DNA of 13,701 nucleotides, taken from the NCBI GenBank assembly GCA_902803015.1, contig CADCOL010000094.1, positions 1 through 13,701 on the forward strand, in the 5' to 3' direction. This document shows positions 1-5,804 of this stretch, one piece after another. Below the pieces are notes generated by a model. The model was given only the letters and a program-made list of their open reading frames with translations, was not told the origin of the DNA and searched no databases. Position 1 is the first letter of the stretch; every line of letters starts with the position of its first letter. A program made the translations under genes and the position numbers. Source of the DNA: an uncultured Lachnospiraceae bacterium (GTDB taxonomy: Bacteria; Bacillota; Clostridia; Lachnospirales; Lachnospiraceae).

Positions 1-263
1 AGCCGATGAAGACGCAGCTGAATATCGCAGCCGAAGTCGCATCCACATCCGGTAAAGAAGCGGTTGCGGAAGTATCCGGTGATTTCGAACTTTCCTATGA
101 AATCATGAAGTATTTGGACGACCATCCCGGCGTTACCTTAAAGTACACTCTCACCTACAAGGGCGAGGAACACCTGATTGTAATCCCCGGCGGCGGAAAA
201 TTTGCCAATCCCGAAATTCCCTGGTACGGACCTGAGTACCTGATTGGAAACTTCGGCAAATAA
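1..263 (+). CDS. C-terminal fragment of a secreted/surface protein (5' end outside window)
   Basis: The open frame runs in from the left edge (the codon before the first visible ATG at 6 is a proline codon) and stops with TAA at 261-263, so only about the last 86 residues are visible. The ending is distinctive: a short helical stretch (YEIMKYLDDHPG), two beta-like strands (VTLKYTLTYKG, HLIVIPGG), then IPWYGPEYLIGNFGK. From memory, this ending recurs at the C-termini of large secreted proteins of Lachnospiraceae, such as leucine-rich-repeat or Ig-like surface proteins, so I infer a surface protein; its N-terminal domains cannot be seen. No LPXTG motif or hydrophobic tail is present. It is transcribed away from the neighbouring lipoprotein gene's direction and is closed by its own terminator. 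It could be a small complete gene starting at 6, but no ribosome binding site is visible in the five bases available. Confidence 0.7.
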   Translation, partial: PMKTQLNIAAEVASTSGKEAVAEVSGDFELSYEIMKYLDDHPGVTLKYTLTYKGEEHLIVIPGGGKFANPEIPWYGPEYLIGNFGK

Positions 264-307
264 ATTTCGGATAATAAATTGAATCATCGCGAGATTGCTC
301 ATCTAAG

Positions 308-340
308 AATCCCCGACCGTTTGGCCGGGGATTTTTATTT
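308..340 (+). terminator. Rho-independent terminator of the first + strand gene
   Basis: The arms AATCCCCG and CGGGGATT pair perfectly. Inside them are one A/C mismatch, two further G-C pairs and a GTTT loop. The hairpin is followed at once by a T-rich tract (TTTTTATTTCTT). It lies 44 bases after the TAA at 263. On the opposite strand the hairpin would be followed by TTCTTAG, so it may stop the leftward lipoprotein transcript only weakly. Confidence 0.9.
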
Positions 341-401
341 CTTAATCTTATTCAAGCGTCGGTAAATGCCTGCCGTTGCCACAAGCTGTGCAGATTAACA
401 T

Positions 402-1211
402 TTAATAAACCAACGACGGGAATGCTGCAAGATTGTCCCACTGAATCACTTCAATCGGATAATTCTTTAAAATATCCCAGAATTCTTCATCCGAAATATG
501 CAGCTCTTCGGAAGCCTTCGGATCCCAGTTTCCGGTCTTGTTGTGATAGAATCCGATGCTGCCGTCTTCTTTATCATACGTAAAATAATAATCATCCCAG
601 ATCAAGCTTGTTCCGTCTTCTTTCAGATGTCCTTTTCCGAAGATGGAATACATTGCTCCGCCGGATCCCTGGTGGATAAAATAGCCGTCCCCATCGTAAA
701 AATACGCATTCCGGTACCATCCGCTAAAGGACTCTACCGGCTGGCCTTCCTTATCACAGGTATATACCGCGTAAATATAACTTGCTTCTTTCTCATAAAA
801 TTCCATATTCTCGCCCATAAGCAGTTCCGGAATATCATCACCGCTGACATCCACAATCTTGTAACCGGTGATCTTCTTCATCTCTTCTTTGCCCTGGCTG
901 TTTACCCTTTCAATATATCCGGTTGAAACATACTTATATTCTTTTTCATCATCATAGCCGTTCTCAAGAAGATCCAGATACTCGTCAAGTACCGGGTGGT
1001 AATTCTGATGATAACCGGCATCTATCGGAAGAAAATTCCACTCTTCGGACGGTACTTCCGAAGGTTGCTCCGACGGTGTCTCGGAAGCTTGTTGTGATGT
1101 CTCAACAGAATTCACCTCCGGATGACTCATTACCGGCGGTGTCAGTTGCCGTGTACATCCCGCCATAAGAACCGCTGCCATGGCAATGAATAAAATACCT
1201 GCTTTCTTCAT
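402..1211 (-). CDS. Predicted secreted lipoprotein of unknown function
   Basis: The 269-residue protein opens with a lipoprotein signal: MKK, a hydrophobic stretch at residues 5-17, and lipobox LMAGC, giving a lipid-modified Cys19 on the outer face of the membrane. Residues 31-56 form a Pro/Ser/Glu/Thr-rich linker with a repeated PSE pattern, likely a flexible spacer. The rest (about 58-269) is a globular domain rich in Tyr, Trp and acidic residues. Residues 117-131 contain YKIVDVSGDDIPELL, resembling the D-x-[DNS]-G-D-x-x-x-E loop that recurs in Lachnospiraceae lipoproteins and is reminiscent of calcium-binding loops. I do not recognise a family and assign no function. The start is supported by AAAAGGGGAGGA on the - strand (about 1217-1228). 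It is the last gene of the leftward operon, 18 bases after birA. Confidence 0.8.
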   Translation of the reverse strand: MKKAGILFIAMAAVLMAGCTRQLTPPVMSHPEVNSVETSQQASETPSEQPSEVPSEEWNFLPIDAGYHQNYHPVLDEYLDLLENGYDDEKEYKYVSTGYIERVNSQGKEEMKKITGYKIVDVSGDDIPELLMGENMEFYEKEASYIYAVYTCDKEGQPVESFSGWYRNAYFYDGDGYFIHQGSGGAMYSIFGKGHLKEDGTSLIWDDYYFTYDKEDGSIGFYHNKTGNWDPKASEELHISDEEFWDILKNYPIEVIQWDNLAAFPSLVY

Positions 1212-1229
1212 GATGATTCCTCCCCTTTT

Positions 1230-2027
1230 CTACAAAAACGACAGATGGATTTCTCCGCTGTTTAAAATATGCTCTCCGTCCTCACACGCAACCACAAGGC
1301 TTCCGTCTTCGAGAATATCCTTGGCAATGCCCTTCTGCTCCTCATCACCCTGCTTATGAAACGACACTTCTTTTCCGAGTACGATGGACATTTCACGATA
1401 CTCGTCAATAATCTTCCTGCGGTAGAGTGACTTCGTTTCTTCCTCTCCCGCCGTCGGAGTCCCGCTCACCGAATTCTGCACTGCATTCTCCGCACTCAAA
1501 AAGAACTCCAGCAGTCTCTCGCCAACACTCTCAAGAATACGCTTTTTAATTACCGAAAGCTGCGCATCATCAAATGAACCGACTCCCGCAGCAATTCCCG
1601 CAATTTCATCGGGAAAGTCCGTTGTGGTCAGGTTTATGCCGATACCGACAACAATGCCAAGCTCCTCCCCGCGAAATACCGCTTCCGCAAGAATCCCGCA
1701 TACCTTTCGGCCACTGACATAAACATCATTCACCCATTTGATGCCCGCATCCGCTCCCGTGATTTCGCGCAACGCGGAGCATACCGCAACTGCCGCAACA
1801 GTCGTTACGAAGACGGATTCACCAAGCATTTCCTTATCCCTACAGGGATACAGAAAAGAAAAGTAAATCCCCGTGTTCTGCGGTGAATAAAACGACCTTC
1901 CGTTCCGCCCCTTTCCTGCAGTCTGCTCATCCGCCCATATCAAAAGAGGCGCATTCTCCCCTTGCAGGAAGCGCCTCTTCAATTCTTCATTAGTCGAATC
2001 TATGGTATTTATGTGTTCAACATTCAT
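1230..2027 (-). CDS. birA: Biotin--[acetyl-CoA-carboxylase] ligase, no HTH domain
   Basis: The 265-residue cytoplasmic enzyme would activate biotin with ATP and transfer it to the lysine of biotin-dependent carboxylases. Visible motifs are DSTNEE (10-15), the biotinyl-AMP loop GKGRNGR (38-44) within ADEQTAGKGRNGRSF, KWVND (97-101), GRKVCGIL with Lys108 at the position of the biotin-contacting lysine of E. coli BirA, and GIGIN (128-132). An SH3-like C-terminal domain follows (about 213-265). The usual N-terminal winged helix is absent because the protein begins directly at the catalytic domain, so it should be a ligase without repressor activity (group I type). A Ser/Glu/Thr-rich insert at about 179-199 separates the two domains. 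No convincing ribosome binding site precedes the ATG, and the upstream stop is only 7 bases away, which suggests translational coupling to the isomerase-like gene. Confidence 0.93.
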   Translation of the reverse strand: MNVEHINTIDSTNEELKRRFLQGENAPLLIWADEQTAGKGRNGRSFYSPQNTGIYFSFLYPCRDKEMLGESVFVTTVAAVAVCSALREITGADAGIKWVNDVYVSGRKVCGILAEAVFRGEELGIVVGIGINLTTTDFPDEIAGIAAGVGSFDDAQLSVIKKRILESVGERLLEFFLSAENAVQNSVSGTPTAGEEETKSLYRRKIIDEYREMSIVLGKEVSFHKQGDEEQKGIAKDILEDGSLVVACEDGEHILNSGEIHLSFL

Positions 2028-2034
2028 TTTTATT

Positions 2035-2808
2035 CTACTTAAAGAACCCCATCTTCTTCATAAACTTCAAAGACTTCTTCTGGTTCTCGATCGGTGTGGT
2101 CTCAACCAGAATCGTTGCATCGGGGAAGTACATATCGCGCATTTTTAAAAACTTGTTCCAGTCGATTGTGCCGTCCCCAAGCGCCAGATGCAAATCGTTT
2201 CTTCCGTCGTTGTCATTGATATGCACATGTTTAATATACGGCGAAAGCATTTCCGCCCAGACTAAAAGCGGTGTCGGCGTTAAATATGCATGTGCATAAT
2301 CAAAGCAGATTCCGAAATTCGCTACATCCTGCATACGTTCCGCAAGGTTCGCCATCTCATCCGGTTCCGTATCAAACATGTTCTCGAGATACACATTCAT
2401 CGAAGGATATTTTTCACAAATTCTGCGGAATACTACCTCGTTCTTGTCAAGCCAGTTATTCCGGTATGCATCCGCCGTAAGGAACGGCTCCATATTACTG
2501 TGGAAAATAACGCTCGTCGCCCCGGATGCTTTCGCAACCTCCATGCTCTGAATGATTCTTTCCTCGGAAATTGCGGCAATCCGTTTGTCCTCGCTGAATA
2601 CGAGCACATCGAAGAAATCTCCGTGGGAATTCATGATCGGTGCATTCAGACTGTTGTAAAATTGCGCAATCTGATCGCATTTTTCCTTATCATCCAGCGT
2701 ATTCGGATGAATGTAATCATTTAATTCGAAACCCAGACCGTACTCTACACAGAGTGCCAGGCTTTCTTCAATTGCATCACGGTTTGGAATAATCAGATAC
2801 TTGCTCAT
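2035..2808 (-). CDS. Sugar phosphate isomerase/epimerase-like TIM-barrel protein
   Basis: The 257-residue soluble protein has the pattern of the xylose isomerase-like/AP endonuclease family 2 TIM barrel. Candidate metal and active-site residues lie at barrel strand ends: His62 (NSHGDF), His103 (FHSN), Glu142 (VYLENM), Asp170 and His173 (CFDYAHA), His194/His196 (KHVHIND), His207, and Glu236 (ILVETT). Glu142, Asp170, His196 and Glu236 are the likely metal ligands by analogy with the family. Length is normal and no residue looks lost. The substrate cannot be deduced; an unknown sugar, polyol or phosphosugar is likely, and an endonuclease IV role is less likely given the LHLALGDGTIDW signature typical of sugar isomerases. 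The ATG overlaps the stop of the adenylate cyclase gene (ATGA), and AGGAGA lies just upstream, so the two are almost certainly co-transcribed. Confidence 0.85.
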   Translation of the reverse strand: MSKYLIIPNRDAIEESLALCVEYGLGFELNDYIHPNTLDDKEKCDQIAQFYNSLNAPIMNSHGDFFDVLVFSEDKRIAAISEERIIQSMEVAKASGATSVIFHSNMEPFLTADAYRNNWLDKNEVVFRRICEKYPSMNVYLENMFDTEPDEMANLAERMQDVANFGICFDYAHAYLTPTPLLVWAEMLSPYIKHVHINDNDGRNDLHLALGDGTIDWNKFLKMRDMYFPDATILVETTPIENQKKSLKFMKKMGFFK

Positions 2809-4625
2809 GCTTCTCCTACCTTCTCTCCGTCTATTTCAATCAACTGATATACAAATACACCCTTGGATTTACCCTTTAAGGGAATTTCGCCAATCGGCGC
2901 AACCTTTACGCCCTTATCTTTTACTCGCTCATAAATATATTCACTGATGAGTACCTGTCCGGCTTTTGCATTGGACTCAAGTCTCGCCGCGGTATTGACC
3001 GTATCACCGATTGCCGTATAGTCCATTCGGAAATCGCAACCGATGTTTCCGACAACGGCTTCGCCGCAGTTTACGCCGACACCGAATGCAACCTTCTTTC
3101 CGAAGCGTTCCATACAGGATTCTTCCAATGCCTTCGCACCCGAGACGATATCCTTCGCCGTTCGAAGTGCCTGCATTTCATAATCTTCCAGCGCAAACGG
3201 TGCATTAAATACCGCCATGGTTGCATCACCGATGAATTTATCCAGCGTTCCGCTGTTTTTAAAAATCGACTTCGTCGTCAGATTCAGGTATTCATTCAGA
3301 ATCTCTACTACCTGCTCCGGCTTCAGGCTCTCCGAAAGAGGCGTGAATCCACGGATATCCACGAAGAGAACCGCAATGTCCCTTGTCTCGCCGCCGAGCT
3401 CGATTTTATACTCTCCGGTCTTCATGATGTCATCAACGACCTGCGGAGCCACATACTTACGGAATGCCGATGCCATGCGTCGTTTCGTAATCAATTCATA
3501 GAAATAGTTCAGAATCAGCGCAAAGAGATAATCCAGGAAAATGAATACCAGCAGATATACTCCCGGCAGAATAATGTCCGCTTTCGTAAACAGGAGCACT
3601 CCGCAAACCACCACGAGTATTTCCGAAAGAACGAAGAACACGGTGCCCCATTTTAAATGCATCTGTGAGAATACCAAAAACAGCGCCGTCACGCACAATG
3701 CCGTAACCAGTGCGAAGAGGAACCGGTCAATCGGAACCGGGAATGTCTGATCGATATATCCCTGCAAAATGTTTGCATTGATTTCCACTCCGAACATCTG
3801 GTTCGAACTGTTCGGCACCGAGAACTGATCCTGAAGTCCGTTTGCATAGGCACCAACCAGAACGATACAATCCGTAAAGACTCTCGGGTCCACTTTTCCG
3901 GAGAGAAGATCCGCCATCGAAACCGCTTCGTAGTCAAACGGTTTGCCGGCATAATAAATCCACTGGTTTCCGGAAGTATCCACCTTCGGGGCCATCGGGG
4001 TAACACCCTTCTTTTCACAGTATGCCTGATAAATCCGATAGGAAAAACCGGTGTAAAATTCATTGGTGTTTTTGTTAAAGAATGTCGGAAGCGTGCGTCT
4101 TACGATACCGTCGGAATCCGACGAAACATTTACGTATCCGGTCTTGATATCCTCGCCCGTATAAGGTAGGTCCATCGATTTTACGTAAAACGGATCCATA
4201 TACTGTTTGCCGTTTGCATCCGTCATTACCACGGTGTCAAAATCGATATGCGATGCGAATACCACATTGCCGTTCTTTACGGCAGCCTCTTTCAGTTTCG
4301 CATCTCCCTCTTCGCTCATTTCGGAGACAAAGAGAATATCGAAGCCGATAACAGCCGGATAATCGCCAAGCGTATCGATTACATCCGCATATACGCTTCG
4401 GTCCCAGGTACCGAACGGACCGTATTCGTTTATTGTTTTTTCGTCGATTGCAATAATTTTAATCGACTGGTTTACCCCGCGGGAACGCTGATAAACCTTG
4501 TCACGGTACATGCTGTCCAGCGGGAAAAGAATATCGTTGTAACAGAATACAAAAGCAAGCACTCCGAGAAGCAGCGCCTGCCCGATTCCAAACCAGATTT
4601 TTCTGTTTTCTTTCAGCTTTTTCAT
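2805..4625 (-). CDS. CHASE2-domain class III adenylate cyclase, membrane-bound
   Basis: The 606-residue protein is predicted to sense an extracytoplasmic signal and make cyclic AMP from ATP. Layout: an N-terminal membrane segment (about 11-30), an outside CHASE2-like domain (about 35-290, with TWDRSVYADVIDTL and IGFDILFV), three membrane segments (about 301-320, 327-347, 352-376), a short linker, then a cyclase catalytic domain (about 415-597). Metal-binding aspartates are Asp423 (FVDIRGFT) and Asp467 (KFIGD). Lys463 and Thr537 sit at the purine-selecting positions, the Lys/Thr pair associated with class IIIb adenylate cyclases. Asn544 and Arg548 (NTAARLE) are the transition-state residues. 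All key residues are present, so activity is expected, and ATP is more likely than GTP as substrate. The start is MKKLKEN; only a weak AAGG precedes it. It heads a four-gene leftward operon and is divergent from a diguanylate cyclase gene. Confidence 0.93.
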   Translation of the reverse strand: MKKLKENRKIWFGIGQALLLGVLAFVFCYNDILFPLDSMYRDKVYQRSRGVNQSIKIIAIDEKTINEYGPFGTWDRSVYADVIDTLGDYPAVIGFDILFVSEMSEEGDAKLKEAAVKNGNVVFASHIDFDTVVMTDANGKQYMDPFYVKSMDLPYTGEDIKTGYVNVSSDSDGIVRRTLPTFFNKNTNEFYTGFSYRIYQAYCEKKGVTPMAPKVDTSGNQWIYYAGKPFDYEAVSMADLLSGKVDPRVFTDCIVLVGAYANGLQDQFSVPNSSNQMFGVEINANILQGYIDQTFPVPIDRFLFALVTALCVTALFLVFSQMHLKWGTVFFVLSEILVVVCGVLLFTKADIILPGVYLLVFIFLDYLFALILNYFYELITKRRMASAFRKYVAPQVVDDIMKTGEYKIELGGETRDIAVLFVDIRGFTPLSESLKPEQVVEILNEYLNLTTKSIFKNSGTLDKFIGDATMAVFNAPFALEDYEMQALRTAKDIVSGAKALEESCMERFGKKVAFGVGVNCGEAVVGNIGCDFRMDYTAIGDTVNTAARLESNAKAGQVLISEYIYERVKDKGVKVAPIGEIPLKGKSKGVFVYQLIEIDGEKVGEA

Positions 4626-4688
4626 ACCTTATATGTTACCAAAAAATCCTTTTTTTGAAAAGCCTACTGTCGCAATGAACACAACTTA

Positions 4689-4697
4689 TGTTATACT
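4689..4697 (+). promoter_or_regulatory. Extended -10 promoter element for the GAF-GGDEF gene
   Basis: TGTTATACT matches the extended -10 consensus (TG, one base, then TATACT against TATAAT). It lies about 40 bases before the ATG at 4737, leaving room for a short leader. The region at -35 (about 4669-4674, GTCGCA) is poor. Confidence 0.5.
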
Positions 4698-4715
4698 GTT
4701 ACTGTTGAGTTAACA
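4697..4715. repeat. Small inverted repeat overlapping the divergent promoter
   Basis: TGTTA and TAACA form 5-base inverted arms separated by 9 bases, directly downstream of the -10 element of the rightward gene. The spacing would suit a dimeric regulator binding one helical face, so it could be an operator. The arms are short and such matches arise by chance in AT-rich DNA. Confidence 0.25.
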
Positions 4716-4736
4716 AATGCATTAAAGGGGAATTTT

Positions 4737-5804
4737 ATGGAGAATCAAAAATACTTATCAAGCGATGAAATTTTAGAGAAAATATTTTACTACATGTCCC
4801 GTCTTTTTGAGGAAAAAGAGCTGTCCACAACGCTTTTCCTCTTAACCGACTTAGGCAAAACGCTCGTCAACTCCGATCGTGCAAGCTTCTGGTTCTGGGA
4901 TAAAAGAAGACATGTGGTTTGGACACTGGCGGCTCTCGGAACCGATACGATTACCATCCCCGAGAATTCCGGTCTGGTCGGCGCTGCAATGAGCGGCAAC
5001 GAAGTACTGATCATCAACGATCCCTACTCGGATCCGAGATTCAACCCGGAAGTGGATAAAGAGACCGGTTACGTAACCAAGTCCATTCTTACCATGCCCG
5101 TTACGAATAACGAAGGCAAGGTAATCGGTGCTTATCAGGCAGTCAACAAGATTAATATCGACGGCACGGACGATGCATTTACCGAAGAAGACGTAAAGCG
5201 CCTCTCTCTTGCCACCGCATTCTGCGGAAGAAGCCTTGAATCCTACATGCTTTACAACGAAGCCATGGAAGATCCCTTAACCGGACTTCGCAACCGCCGC
5301 GGTCTGCATGCACACTATGAAAGAAGAATCGCTACGCTTCGCATTTTCGAAAAGGCATCCATCGTGATGTGCGACATTGACCATTTTAAGCGTGTAAACG
5401 ATACCTACGGACACAATGCCGGCGACGAAGTGTTAAAATACGTTGCCAACCTTTTACAGAACTCCATCCGTATCGACGACGGCGCATTCCGTTGGGGCGG
5501 CGAGGAATTTATCCTTCTCTTACCGCATAAATCCACGGCAGAGGCAGTCATCCTTGCGGAAAGACTCCGTACCCTGATTGAGGACAGCGTCATCAATTTC
5601 GAGGGAACCGATATTAAGATTACGATGAGTTTCGGTGTCAGTGAGATTAATCCCGAACTTACCACGGAAGAAAATGTGGAAGCGGTCGATGCGAAACTGT
5701 ACTATGCGAAAGAGCACGGAAGAAACCGTGTCATCAGCGAGCTCCCCGACGAGTCCGACGAGGATTCTGACGAGGAGGATTCAGAAGCTGCGAAAGCACA
5801 GTAG
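4737..5804 (+). CDS. GAF-GGDEF diguanylate cyclase
   Basis: The 355-residue cytoplasmic protein is predicted to make cyclic di-GMP from two GTP, controlled by an N-terminal GAF domain. The GAF domain spans about 20-170, and the GGDEF domain about 175-335, beginning with the typical DPLTGLRNRRGL. The active-site motif is intact as GGEEF (254-258), with metal-binding Asp213 (MCDIDHFK) and conserved Asn221 (RVNDTYGH). An inhibitory I-site RxxD is present as RIDD (245-248), exactly five residues before GGEEF, so product inhibition is expected. In the GAF domain Asn137-Lys138, Phe148 and Asp152 resemble the NKFDE motif of cyclic-nucleotide-binding GAF domains, but the final Glu is Val153. There is no membrane segment. 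The last about 19 residues form a very acidic tail overlapping the opposite-strand gene. AAAGGGG at 4724-4730 supports the start. Confidence 0.94.
   Translation: MENQKYLSSDEILEKIFYYMSRLFEEKELSTTLFLLTDLGKTLVNSDRASFWFWDKRRHVVWTLAALGTDTITIPENSGLVGAAMSGNEVLIINDPYSDPRFNPEVDKETGYVTKSILTMPVTNNEGKVIGAYQAVNKINIDGTDDAFTEEDVKRLSLATAFCGRSLESYMLYNEAMEDPLTGLRNRRGLHAHYERRIATLRIFEKASIVMCDIDHFKRVNDTYGHNAGDEVLKYVANLLQNSIRIDDGAFRWGGEEFILLLPHKSTAEAVILAERLRTLIEDSVINFEGTDIKITMSFGVSEINPELTTEENVEAVDAKLYYAKEHGRNRVISELPDESDEDSDEEDSEAAKAQ

Larger units (their letters stand above)
4626..4736. promoter_or_regulatory. Divergent promoter region between the two cyclase genes
   Basis: The 111 bases are AT-rich and must drive both the leftward adenylate cyclase operon and the rightward diguanylate cyclase gene unless another promoter is used. 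Rightward, an extended -10 (TG-T-TATACT) is visible at 4689-4697; no good -35 lies 16-18 bases upstream, as is usual for extended -10 promoters. On the opposite strand the same AT core reads TATAAC, a weak candidate -10. No riboswitch or terminator was recognised. Confidence 0.55.

Noticed and set aside
1230..2027. BirA as a biotin-operon repressor
   Set aside because: The N-terminal winged helix is absent; the frame starts right at the catalytic domain and the upstream stop codon leaves no room for it.
3689..4063. A 124-codon - strand frame inside the adenylate cyclase gene
   Set aside because: It is a shadow frame of the CHASE2 coding region, with no domain or ribosome binding site.
4632..4656. 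A-run and T-run (AAAAAATCCTTTTTTT) as a terminator
   Set aside because: The loop would be only three bases with no G-C pairs in the stem, and it lies at the 5' side of both divergent genes.
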